Source of the DNA: Octadecabacter dasysiphoniae
GTDB lineage: Bacteria > Pseudomonadota > Alphaproteobacteria > Rhodobacterales > Rhodobacteraceae
DNA: 64,000 nt
Reading direction: 5' to 3'
Assembly: GCF_021532615.1 (NCBI RefSeq)
Contig: NZ_JAKGAQ010000002.1
Coordinates: forward strand, 844,501 to 908,500
Part shown: in pieces, positions 1-6,998 of the stretch
Numbering within the stretch: the stretch's first letter is position 1
How the letters are laid out: each line of letters begins with the position of its first letter
Notes under the pieces: model-generated
The model's input: only the letters and a program-made list of their open reading frames with translations
Database searches by the model: none
What the model was told of the DNA's origin: nothing
Program-made: the position numbers and the translations under genes

Positions 1-383
1 GGCGCGCCGCCTGCGTCCAAAACGCGGTAGCCTTCCGGTGTCACAAGATCCCCGTCTTGATTGGGGGTAAACGCACCAGCACGTGTCAGTCTTTCGCCAG
101 CGGGTGTTTCGACTAGAAAGAAACCATCGCCTTCAATCGCAAGGTCAAATGCCCCGCCTGTCTGGGTCAAAGTTCCCTGCAACAAGACAGTGTCACGGGC
201 CGAAGCTGTCGCCATGGATAAAGACGGATCGTTCGGACCCAGAGCCCGGACATGTTCGGCAAAGATGACCCCTTCTGTCCGAAATCCGGTCGTCGACATA
301 TTGGCCAGATTATTGGCCACAACGCGCATTTCTTTCATCAAACCAGATTGTCGCGTGAGCGCCGTGTAGGTTGCGTTTTCCAT
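1..383 (-). CDS. flgF: Flagellar basal-body rod protein FlgF (C-terminus outside window)
   Basis: Only the N-terminal 127 codons are present; the gene runs off the left edge. The protein begins MENATYTALTRQSGLMKEMR, and its VANNLANMSTTGFR segment (about residues 22-35) is the N-terminal rod signature shared by FlgB, C, F and G. A GDGFFLVETPAGERLTRAGAF region around residues 85-105 is the FlgE/F/G-type core. FlgF forms the proximal rod of the flagellar basal body in the periplasm. The ATG at 383 is preceded by GGAGGA, which lies inside the last codons of fliQ, so translation is probably coupled to fliQ. It is the last visible gene of the flgB-flgC-fliE-fliQ-flgF unit. FlgG is the main alternative, but the short spacing between motifs and the position after fliQ favour FlgF. 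Confidence 0.85.
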   Translation of the reverse strand, partial: MENATYTALTRQSGLMKEMRVVANNLANMSTTGFRTEGVIFAEHVRALGPNDPSLSMATASARDTVLLQGTLTQTGGAFDLAIEGDGFFLVETPAGERLTRAGAFTPNQDGDLVTPEGYRVLDAGGA

Positions 384-386
384 GGT

Positions 387-653
387 CTATCCTCCGGCGA
401 TAATCGGGATGAGGGTGTTTTGAAAATAAGACACCAGAGTTTCCGTCATGAACCCCATGGTGATCCAGAACACACCGACGATTGCGGCCAGTTTGGGCAC
501 AAATGTCAGCGTCATTTCCTGAATGGATGTCAGGGCCTGAAACAGCCCGACAACAAGACCTGCAATCAATGCCACCGACAGGATCGGCATCGACACCAGT
601 GTCGCTACCCAAAGCCCCTGCCGCAGAGTGTCATAGAAAAGCGTGTCATCCAT
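387..653 (-). CDS. fliQ: Flagellar export apparatus protein FliQ
   Basis: An 88-residue protein with two strongly hydrophobic segments (about residues 16-38 and 52-72), the size and layout of FliQ. The segment VVGLFQALTSIQEMTLTFVP between them is characteristic of the FliQ/SctS family. FliQ is one of the export-gate subunits (with FliP and FliR) of the flagellar type III secretion system in the inner membrane. The gene starts one base after fliE ends and its stop lies just upstream of the flgF start, so the three genes read as one transcript. FliP and FliR are not in the window. Confidence 0.95.
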   Translation of the reverse strand: MDDTLFYDTLRQGLWVATLVSMPILSVALIAGLVVGLFQALTSIQEMTLTFVPKLAAIVGVFWITMGFMTETLVSYFQNTLIPIIAGG

Positions 654-654
654 T

Positions 655-942
655 TTAGACAGGCATCCGAAGGATTTCCTGATAGGCTTCTACGACTTTG
701 TCGCGAACCGTAATCGCCGTTTCCACGGCGAGTTCTGTTTGTGCCAGCGCTTGAACCAAAGCATGGGGATCAGCCCCACCCGACATCGCGGACATCGCCG
801 TTTGTTCACTTTGTTTGAGAGTTTCAATAAAACCCGCTGCGGCCTCGCCAAATAAATTTCCGGCTTCGGCGGTCGGGTTCGGTGCTGTCGCGGGGCGGTT
901 TGCCTCATAGGCCTTTGCGACCAGATTTGATGTAATATTCAA
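655..942 (-). CDS. fliE: Flagellar hook-basal body complex protein FliE
   Basis: A 95-residue protein, usual FliE size. The C-terminal half (ALVQALAQTELAVETAITVR then DKVVEAYQEILRMPV) matches the conserved FliE core, which ends in the YQEI-x-RM-x-V motif. FliE links the MS ring to the proximal rod and is the first rod substrate of the export gate. It lies between flgC (12-base gap) and fliQ (1-base gap). No unusual residues are seen. Confidence 0.95.
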   Translation of the reverse strand: MNITSNLVAKAYEANRPATAPNPTAEAGNLFGEAAAGFIETLKQSEQTAMSAMSGGADPHALVQALAQTELAVETAITVRDKVVEAYQEILRMPV

Positions 943-954
943 TTAGGGTTCTCC

Positions 955-1347
955 TTATCTGCGCAATAAATCCATCAAGGACGTCGACATCTGACGAACT
1001 TGATCGAATAATTTTAGGTTGGCCTCATAGCTGCGCTGCGCCTCACGAGAGTCGGCGATTTCTACGAGGAGGTTGACGTTTGATCCGTCATAATTGCCGT
1101 TCGCATCTGCCAACGGGTGGGCGGGATCATAGATTTGATCAAGTGGTGTGCGATCAAGTCTGACTCGCCCTGTTTCCACCAAACCCGTCTCTTGCCCCGC
1201 TTCCATGACGGAAGAAAACGAAATTGTTTTGCGTTGATATCCAGGCGTGTCCGTGTTCGCGATATTTTCGGCCACGTGGCGTAGCCGCGCAGCTTGCGCG
1301 CGCATTCCGCTTGCAGTGATGTTCATTGCATCTGAAAAGTCTGCCAT
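955..1347 (-). CDS. flgC: Flagellar basal-body rod protein FlgC
   Basis: A 130-residue proximal-rod protein. The N-terminal motif RHVAENIANTDTPGYQRK is the flagellar rod signature, and the C-terminal NLLVEIADSREAQRSYEANL helix matches FlgC. The in-frame ORF can be extended five codons upstream (MGGDK), but the ATG at 1347 (MADFSDAMN) sits directly after the flgB stop and gives the usual FlgC N-terminus, so it is preferred. It is coupled to flgB and followed by fliE, the common flgB-flgC-fliE order. Confidence 0.95.
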   Translation of the reverse strand: MADFSDAMNITASGMRAQAARLRHVAENIANTDTPGYQRKTISFSSVMEAGQETGLVETGRVRLDRTPLDQIYDPAHPLADANGNYDGSNVNLLVEIADSREAQRSYEANLKLFDQVRQMSTSLMDLLRR

Positions 1348-1348
1348 T

Positions 1349-1729
1349 TTATCTCCGCCCAATACTCATCCGCAGGACGTCCAGCGAATGTTTGTAGATG
1401 GCCAATGCGCGTGAATGTTCGCGCTGGATTTCAATGGAATTAACCATCTCTTGCTCTAGTGAAACTGAATTGCCATTGGGCGACGCTTCCGCATCCGAAA
1501 AATGGGCTTCAGGAGGTGTGGTTATCCCGCCTGATTCCAAATGCCCGCTGCGTGTTGTGCGTATTTCGGATGTCGCGGCGGTATAGGTGTCACGGAAGGA
1601 GTCCATCGCACGGGCGCGGTATCCGGGCGTGTCAGCGTTTGCCATGTTGGCTGCTGTTACGGCCTGTCGCGCACCGGCGTGTCGCGCCATCGCAAAAGAA
1701 GTCTGGAAGACTTCGAGATTTTTGAACAT
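1349..1729 (-). CDS. flgB: Flagellar basal-body rod protein FlgB
   Basis: A 126-residue rod protein with the signature AVTAANMANADTPGYRAR near residues 22-39 and a C-terminal helix (VNSIEIQREHSRALAIYKHS) typical of FlgB. It is the first gene of the minus-strand flgB-flgC-fliE-fliQ-flgF unit and is transcribed divergently from fliI. The 81-bp gap between them must hold the promoters for both directions; I could not recognise a sigma-28 or sigma-54 site there. Confidence 0.93.
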   Translation of the reverse strand: MFKNLEVFQTSFAMARHAGARQAVTAANMANADTPGYRARAMDSFRDTYTAATSEIRTTRSGHLESGGITTPPEAHFSDAEASPNGNSVSLEQEMVNSIEIQREHSRALAIYKHSLDVLRMSIGRR

Positions 1730-1810
1730 CGGGGCTTCTCCCTCGCTGGTTTCATTAAGCCTTAAGGATGATTCCCTAAGAATTAGTTGTCGCCAGATGA
1801 GTGAGGCCCC

Positions 1811-3118
1811 ATGACCGACGATATTTTTGATCAGATGAGCAGCGCAATCTCGGGCGTTGCGTTGGCACGCCCTGTTGGGCGGATTACGCAGATCGCCGGT
1901 GGGATCGTATCAATCGCAGGTTTGTCCGACGCTGCCTGCGTTGGCGATGAGGTCCGGGTGATTGGCGGTACGGCTGGGGGCGAAATTGTGCGTACTTCTG
2001 GTGCATCCATCGAAGCATTGATTGACGGAACGACCGAAGGCCTCGGTCTTGGATCGAACGTAGTACTGCTGCCGCGCACGAAATTTGCGCCCCATGCCAG
2101 TTGGATCGGTCGCGTCATTGATCCTCACGGTAAGCCATTGGATGGCCGCCCCCTGTTGCCGGGAACTCGGGCCCAACCCGTGTCGGCCGCGCCACCACCG
2201 GCCAGTGAGCGTCGCGAACTTGGCCCGCGCCTATCCACCGGATTCGCGGTTTTTGATACGATCCTACCCATAGTGAGAGGGCAGAGAATCGGCCTTTTTG
2301 CCGGGTCTGGCGTTGGCAAATCTACACTTCTCTCGTCGCTTGCAAAAAAGGTTGAAGCGGACGTGATTGTTATCGGCCTAGTGGGGGAACGTGGTCGCGA
2401 ACTGCGAGAATTCGTTGAAAAGTCTTTGGGGCCAGACGGAATGGCGCGAAGCATAATCGTTGCCGCGACATCAGATCGCCCGGCACAAGTGCGTCGTCGA
2501 TGCCCGCAAGCAGCAACAGCTGTCGCCGAGTATTTTCGCGATCAAGGCCTGCACGTCTTATTGCTCATCGATAGCGTGACACGGTTTGCGGAAGCGCACC
2601 GCGAAGTCGCAGTCGCTGCGGGCGAAACCGCAAATCTGCGTGGGCATCCGGCATCAACTCCGGCAGCCATAGCTGGCCTATGTGAACGTGCCGGTCCTGG
2701 TACTGAAAACTCCGGTGACATTACTGCAATTTACACGGTTCTGGTCGCTGGTTCGGACATGGAAGAACCCGTCGCAGATATGCTACGCGGTGTTCTGGAT
2801 GGGCACGTTGTATTAGATCGCAATATCGCAGAACGCGGACGGTATCCCGCGATTGATGTGACGCGATCTGTGTCGCGATCGTTGCCGGAGGCCGCAAATA
2901 AGGCTGAAAATGCATTGATCCAGCATGCGCGGCGGCTCTTGGGAACCTATGCACAGTCCGAATTGATGATCCAAGCAGGGCTGTATTCCACTGGATCAGA
3001 CTCGAAAATCGATGAGGCGATTGCGGCGCACGATGCGTTAGATGCATTTATTTCAGCGGAGGGCACACATGGCGTCGCAGGCGCGTTTCATTTGCTGCAA
3101 AAAGCCCTGCAAACCTAG
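1811..3118 (+). CDS. fliI: Flagellum-specific ATPase FliI
   Basis: A 435-residue F1-beta-like ATPase that powers unloading of flagellar export substrates from their chaperones at the cytoplasmic face of the export gate. The P-loop AGSGVGKS is at residues 164-171, followed by the GLVGERGRELREFVEKSLG block, a Walker B stretch VLLLIDSVTRFAEAHREV, and the LDRNIAERGRYPAIDV segment conserved in FliI/SctN. The length is normal for FliI. It is alone on the plus strand between flgB (divergent) and the DUF1217 gene (convergent, 19-base gap). Confidence 0.96.
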   Translation: MTDDIFDQMSSAISGVALARPVGRITQIAGGIVSIAGLSDAACVGDEVRVIGGTAGGEIVRTSGASIEALIDGTTEGLGLGSNVVLLPRTKFAPHASWIGRVIDPHGKPLDGRPLLPGTRAQPVSAAPPPASERRELGPRLSTGFAVFDTILPIVRGQRIGLFAGSGVGKSTLLSSLAKKVEADVIVIGLVGERGRELREFVEKSLGPDGMARSIIVAATSDRPAQVRRRCPQAATAVAEYFRDQGLHVLLLIDSVTRFAEAHREVAVAAGETANLRGHPASTPAAIAGLCERAGPGTENSGDITAIYTVLVAGSDMEEPVADMLRGVLDGHVVLDRNIAERGRYPAIDVTRSVSRSLPEAANKAENALIQHARRLLGTYAQSELMIQAGLYSTGSDSKIDEAIAAHDALDAFISAEGTHGVAGAFHLLQKALQT

Positions 3119-3137
3119 TAGACGCTGTGTCCTTACG

Positions 3138-3929
3138 TCAAATTTGTTGAAGTAAGCTCAAGGCGATTGATGCCGAGGAGCTGTTGAGCGCGGCATTCGA
3201 CTCTGACCTCAGCATATATAACCGAATCATCTTTTCTTGGTTTTCAGGAGTCGAAAGATCTGCCAGTTGATCTGTTCCAAATGTTGCTTGGGCGCGCTGC
3301 TGAAACTGTTCTAACTGTTGGTCCAAATCGATCGCGGCGAAGCTGGATGAAAAACCAAGCGCAGTCTGAAACATCTCCCGAAGCGGTGCATTTCCCATCA
3401 TGGCAAACCATTGGCCGGTGTTGGTGCCATTTCCTGCAATAACGTCATCCAGGGCTGGTTCAAGGTTCAGCGCGAGTCGCATTTCATTGTTTTGCTCACC
3501 GACGGCCTGCTGAAATTGTTGGGCCTCGTATCGGTCGATGATCTCATCCGTAAAAAAGGAAAAACCTGTGCGTGTGATTTCTTCAGCGCCAAAACCAAAC
3601 GCCTCACTTAGGTCGGAATAACGACTGTCCGACAGCCTGTTGGCGAGGGCTTCGGAATCAACAGTTCCCTCTTCAAGAATTTTCCGGATGAAAAACTTGT
3701 TATCGATGTCGTCATCTAAACCGAAAGCCCCTAATGCGACCGATAAAAGTTCGCGGTTCGCCACCAGATCCTCTGCGGTTTTGATGTCTCCTATGTTGTC
3801 TCGAAAGTTGTCGGTTGCCCGGACAACGGTTGCGCTTTCGCTGAAGGCGGCTTTTTGAGAATCAATTGTTCGATCAAGAAACAGCCAGCCCGCATAACCG
3901 GATAGTGGAACGATGGGTTGAAATGTCAT
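3138..3929 (-). CDS. DUF1217 family flagellar-cluster protein
   Basis: A 263-residue protein starting MTFQPIVPLSGYAGWLFLDR. The repeated pattern of short helices with FFI/F-x-x-D-x-x-D elements (for example DDIDNKFFIRKILEEGT) matches the DUF1217 family found in alphaproteobacterial flagellar loci. No signal peptide or transmembrane segment is evident. The start overlaps the flbT stop in an ATGA arrangement, so it is translationally coupled to the flaF-flbT regulators and likely acts in flagellin production or assembly. Its biochemical role is not known to me. It converges on fliI. Confidence 0.8.
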   Translation of the reverse strand: MTFQPIVPLSGYAGWLFLDRTIDSQKAAFSESATVVRATDNFRDNIGDIKTAEDLVANRELLSVALGAFGLDDDIDNKFFIRKILEEGTVDSEALANRLSDSRYSDLSEAFGFGAEEITRTGFSFFTDEIIDRYEAQQFQQAVGEQNNEMRLALNLEPALDDVIAGNGTNTGQWFAMMGNAPLREMFQTALGFSSSFAAIDLDQQLEQFQQRAQATFGTDQLADLSTPENQEKMIRLYMLRSESNAALNSSSASIALSLLQQI

Positions 3930-4336
3930 GACAAACGCGGCTGGGCCGCCAAAAGACGTTCTTCACGTGGCAATAAACTACGCAATCGTTTCAAGCCACG
4001 ATAGATTTCGCCCTCAACAAAAGCGTCAGTTGCATCTTCAAGGAGTTGCCGACTGTCGTCATCTGTAAGCACTTGGCTAAGCTGTTCGACCCCCCGCAAG
4101 AGCTGCATTTTCCCTTCTTGGAGTTCCGCATCGCCAGATAAGATGAGCTGAGCAATATAGCAAACGCGACGGACTGGTGTATTCACTTCGTCGGGACGAA
4201 TGGCATCTCTTAGCCGTAGGATGTTGGCGTTTGGTGTTAGGATGGACAATCTGGAACGGCGGTCGCCATTTTCGATGACAGCACCGTTTACAAGAACCCG
4301 TTCCTTAGGACCAAGTTTAAGTACGAGACCTGACAT
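3926..4336 (-). CDS. flbT: Flagellin synthesis repressor FlbT
   Basis: A 136-residue protein starting MSGLVLKLGPKERVLVNGAV, the typical FlbT N-terminus, followed by the AQLILSGD region and an acidic helical C-terminal part (EGEIYRGLKRLRSLLPREE). In Caulobacter, FlbT binds the 5' untranslated region of flagellin mRNA and promotes its decay when the hook is unfinished. The ATG shares its A with the flaF stop (TAATG). The open frame continues far upstream, but that part overlaps flaF and lacks FlbT homology, so the internal ATG at 4336 is chosen. The neighbouring flagellin gene carries strong hairpins that could be targets. Confidence 0.92.
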   Translation of the reverse strand: MSGLVLKLGPKERVLVNGAVIENGDRRSRLSILTPNANILRLRDAIRPDEVNTPVRRVCYIAQLILSGDAELQEGKMQLLRGVEQLSQVLTDDDSRQLLEDATDAFVEGEIYRGLKRLRSLLPREERLLAAQPRLS

Positions 4337-4710
4337 TAGATTTCCTCCTTCGGGTTCAATCCACGCATCATCGCTGTGTTGATGTCGATCAGGGGCGTAA
4401 TATCTGCTTCGCCTTTTAATACCTTTCGGGAATGAAAAGCTGTGAACTCTGCCAAATAAAAGATGCGGGCCCGGAGGTCGTCGGAAAGTGCGTTGTCTCC
4501 GTCTGCAACTTGTGTCGCCAGATGCGTCCAAACGGCGCGGTTTGCGTGGACGGCCTCGGCAAACTTCGGAAATGCTGCCGGAAGTCGGCTTGCAGTATTG
4601 CGTAATTGTGCGGTGATTTCGCTGAACAACTGATGTTCTGTTGAGCGCTCTGACCGAAGGGCGGATGTCTTCGGCGCGTATGCCTGATGAGCAAGATCTA
4701 TAATATTCAC
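4336..4710 (-). CDS. flaF: Flagellar biosynthesis regulator FlaF
   Basis: A 124-residue protein beginning at GTG with (M)NIIDLAHQAYAPKTSALRS, the conserved FlaF N-terminus. The GTG is preceded at 6 bases by AAAGGA; a longer reading starting 11 codons upstream would place this Shine-Dalgarno inside the coding region, so GTG at 4710 is preferred. FlaF acts with FlbT in coupling flagellin synthesis to hook completion in Caulobacter and relatives. The gene lies downstream of flagellin, separated by two hairpins (4741-4759 and 4770-4800), and overlaps flbT by one base. Confidence 0.92.
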   Translation of the reverse strand: MNIIDLAHQAYAPKTSALRSERSTEHQLFSEITAQLRNTASRLPAAFPKFAEAVHANRAVWTHLATQVADGDNALSDDLRARIFYLAEFTAFHSRKVLKGEADITPLIDINTAMMRGLNPKEEI

Positions 4711-4740
4711 GTCGGGTCCTTTCGGGACGGAAGCCAATGT

Positions 4741-4800
4741 CACACGACTTTGCCGTGTGGTGAATAGGTACCTGAGGCGCCATGATATGGCGCCTCAGGT
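4741..4800 (-). terminator. Double stem-loop between flagellin and flaF
   Basis: Immediately after the flagellin stop there is a perfect 14-bp stem, ACCTGAGGCGCCAT (4770-4783) against ATGGCGCCTCAGGT (4787-4800), with a 3-base loop. A second hairpin, CACACG (4741-4746) with CGTGTG (4754-4759), follows toward flaF. Neither is followed by a clear T-run on the minus strand. They may work as a partial terminator or as a 3' stabiliser giving more flagellin than flaF-flbT mRNA. Confidence 0.6.
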
Positions 4801-4808
4801 CGTTTGAC

Positions 4809-6080
4809 TTACCGGAACAGTGACAGGATCGACTGTGGTGCCTGGTTCGCGATGGACAGCGACTGGACACCCAGCTGCTGCTGAACCTGTAGCGCTTGAA
4901 GGCGTGCAGATGTTTCTTCCATATCCGCGTCGACCATTGAACCAATACCCAATTTCAGGCTGTCAGACAGGTTTGAGATGAACGAGGACTGCGTTTCAAG
5001 ACGACCTTCGACAGAACCGAATGCGGCAGCGGCATCAATTGCGCCAGACAGCATTCCTTCGATAGACGAAAGCGCACCGGCAGCATCAGTTGTTACATCG
5101 ATGTTCTCAAGGCCGGCCAAAGTACCAGAACCGCGGGACACACCGTACTCGACTTCAATCCCTGCTTCGCTGGTCAGGTTTTCAATCGACAACGTGCCAG
5201 CAGTGGTCAGGTCAAATGCGAAGTCGTCTGTCGACAGACCCGCATTCTGCATAGCGTCCTTGATGCCCGTCGCTACGGAGGTGTTTGTATCGCCTTCACG
5301 GACACGGTACGTCCCTTCAACATCGCCGATCTTTAGCTGGATGGCGTCACCGACCACGAAACCGTTGATAACCGTATCGTCGACGCCAGCTGTGCTCCCT
5401 TTGAGAGCAGCAGCACCAGCCGCGGCACCGGCGGCATCCAGGAATGTGAAGCCGGTGATGTCGACCTCATCCGCACCGCCGTTTTCGGCCAACACGGTAA
5501 CGCTGGCGCTACCCGTGCCTGTACCCGCAGTGATATCCAAACCAGCCGTCGTTGACAGGTTCTGAGTATCAATGCCGATGGAACTGGCGGTAACGCCACC
5601 GGTGCTGTCACGGTCGAGGGACGACAGAACATCAATACCGGCGTTACCGTTCGTGTTGGTGCCTGCATTGGATCCATCGACAAGGTTTTGACCGTTGAAC
5701 TGGGCCGCACCTACGACGGATTTGATCTGCTCTGTCAGGGCGGAGATGTCAGTCTGCAGTTTGCTGCGATCGACATTTTCTTCCTGCGCGGCAACGATCT
5801 TGCCTTTGATATCTGTCAGAAGGTCGGTGATCGTTTCTGATGCGTTGCGCGCAACCGCAACCGTTGATTGGCCAAGGTTCAAGCTGTCAGAAATTGCATT
5901 GAAACCTTTAACGTCGCTTTCCATAGTCTTGGAAATCGCCCAAACAGCGGCGTTATCTTTTGCGGAGGAGACATCCTTACCGGTCGAGATCATCGACTGG
6001 GTCTTGGACAGATCACCGTTGATGGATTTAAGGGTCTGGAGCGCAACCATTGCGCTGTTGTTCGTCAGAATGCTGGACAT
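4809..6080 (-). CDS. fliC: Flagellin
   Basis: A 423-residue flagellin, the filament subunit exported through the flagellar type III system. The N-terminal D0/D1 domain (MSSILTNNSAMVALQTLKSI to about residue 140) and the C-terminal D1/D0 domain (about 340-423, ending QSLSIANQAPQSILSLFR) are conserved. The middle is a serine/threonine/alanine/glycine-rich variable region (about 150-330), the surface-exposed D2/D3 part. There is a single copy here, followed by flaF-flbT-DUF1217. The 203-bp upstream region carries a perfect 16-bp palindrome 50 bases before the start. Confidence 0.96.
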   Translation of the reverse strand: MSSILTNNSAMVALQTLKSINGDLSKTQSMISTGKDVSSAKDNAAVWAISKTMESDVKGFNAISDSLNLGQSTVAVARNASETITDLLTDIKGKIVAAQEENVDRSKLQTDISALTEQIKSVVGAAQFNGQNLVDGSNAGTNTNGNAGIDVLSSLDRDSTGGVTASSIGIDTQNLSTTAGLDITAGTGTGSASVTVLAENGGADEVDITGFTFLDAAGAAAGAAALKGSTAGVDDTVINGFVVGDAIQLKIGDVEGTYRVREGDTNTSVATGIKDAMQNAGLSTDDFAFDLTTAGTLSIENLTSEAGIEVEYGVSRGSGTLAGLENIDVTTDAAGALSSIEGMLSGAIDAAAAFGSVEGRLETQSSFISNLSDSLKLGIGSMVDADMEETSARLQALQVQQQLGVQSLSIANQAPQSILSLFR

Positions 6081-6129
6081 ATGTATGGTCCCATATTTGA
6101 GGGCGCGTTTTGCGCCAAGTTTTCAAGAA

Positions 6130-6145
6130 CCAACCCGCGGGTTGG
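6130..6145 (-). promoter_or_regulatory. Palindrome in the flagellin 5' region
   Basis: The perfect 16-bp inverted repeat CCAACCCGCGGGTTGG lies 50-65 bases upstream of the flagellin ATG. If transcribed it would form a GC-rich stem in the leader; as DNA it could be an operator. Alphaproteobacterial FlbT is known to act on the flagellin mRNA leader, so this is a reasonable target, but that link is inference. The flagellin promoter itself could not be assigned. Confidence 0.45.
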
Positions 6146-6283
6146 AAGGAACGTCATTCTGACGGATGCTTGCCTGTTAAAGCGTCAGCGCCACCGAGTC
6201 GGGTGCTTGGCCAACATGTCTCAAGGCACCTAACGAGGACTTAACGGGGACGGGTTATATGCCAGGCAATTGGGTACAATTTA

Positions 6284-6619
6284 TTAGAAACGCCGCTCTG
6301 TTCCGCGGGTTGGTTGGCTGATCTTTGTTGCGTTACCATGGCTGTCGTAGCTGGATAGCGTCATGCGTGCGTCACGTTGTTTTTTCAAAGTGGTCATCAC
6401 AGTTGAAACACCTTCTTTAGCGGCCACCAACAAAGCGCTGTTGCGCAAAAGGGCGGCTGACAACAACCGCAGGTTCGCAGCATTTGTCTCGTCAAAGCTG
6501 TTCGCAAGGGCTTCTTTTTCGGGCATCAACGCTTCTACGGCTTCAAAATCGCCCTTCAGCAACGCCTCTCGTTCTGCGTCCAAAAGGCGCGCCAATCGAT
6601 CTGTGACTGTTTTACTCAT
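6284..6619 (-). CDS. FlgN-like flagellar chaperone
   Basis: A 111-residue, mostly helical protein starting MSKTVTDRLARLLDAEREAL and rich in Leu, Ala, Glu and Arg. The pattern LLDAEREALLKGDFEAVEAL resembles the N-terminal coiled coil of FlgN, the export chaperone for hook-filament junction proteins. Similarity is by pattern only. The ATG at 6619 overlaps the stop of the upstream flgJ-like gene by eight bases (ATGAGTAA), so the two are co-translated; the in-frame start eight codons upstream lies inside that gene and is less likely. Confidence 0.65.
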   Translation of the reverse strand: MSKTVTDRLARLLDAEREALLKGDFEAVEALMPEKEALANSFDETNAANLRLLSAALLRNSALLVAAKEGVSTVMTTLKKQRDARMTLSSYDSHGNATKISQPTRGTERRF

Positions 6620-6887
6620 GCGATTTTGCAACCATCGAATCAAATAGGGCCTGGGCGAGCCCGATGCCGCCTGCTTGCGTCATTTGTTTTGCATGTTCAT
6701 CACGCAAGAAAGAGGAAAACTGATCCTCACCAGAACCGCCGCCAAATGCCTCCGGTGTTTGGCCGATGCCCGCGGATTTCAACATTTCCGATAAGAATTG
6801 CGCCTCAACGGATTGTGCGACGTCCATCAACCTCTCGGCGCGCGCCGGGCTTGGTGGGATCGCAGGGGATGTTGGATTCAAGTCCAT
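6612..6887 (-). CDS. flgJ: FlgJ-like rod-binding protein (muramidase domain absent)
   Basis: A 91-residue protein whose body (AQSVEAQFLSEMLKSAGIG then DEHAKQMTQAGGIGLAQALF) matches the N-terminal rod-binding domain of FlgJ, which caps the growing rod. The C-terminal peptidoglycan hydrolase domain of enterobacterial FlgJ is missing, as is usual in alphaproteobacteria. The start at 6887 (MDLNPTSPAIPP) has AAAGGAG nine bases upstream; a longer in-frame extension overlaps the fliK side and is rejected. It is co-transcribed with the FlgN-like gene and divergent from fliK. Confidence 0.85.
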   Translation of the reverse strand: MDLNPTSPAIPPSPARAERLMDVAQSVEAQFLSEMLKSAGIGQTPEAFGGGSGEDQFSSFLRDEHAKQMTQAGGIGLAQALFDSMVAKSHE

Positions 6888-6998
6888 ATCGTCGACTCCT
6901 TTAAAGACAATTGTCGTCACCTTTAGGGGGCAGCGGTAAAGATTGGGTAAGCATCTAGAAGATAAACATCGCCCAACCGAACTGAGTCGGAGAAGCCG

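Noticed and set aside
3926..4945. A 339-codon minus-strand frame that would fuse an Arg/Ser-rich segment to FlbT.
   Set aside because: The upstream part overlaps flaF in another frame and has no homology; the ATG at 4336, overlapping the flaF stop, gives a normal FlbT.
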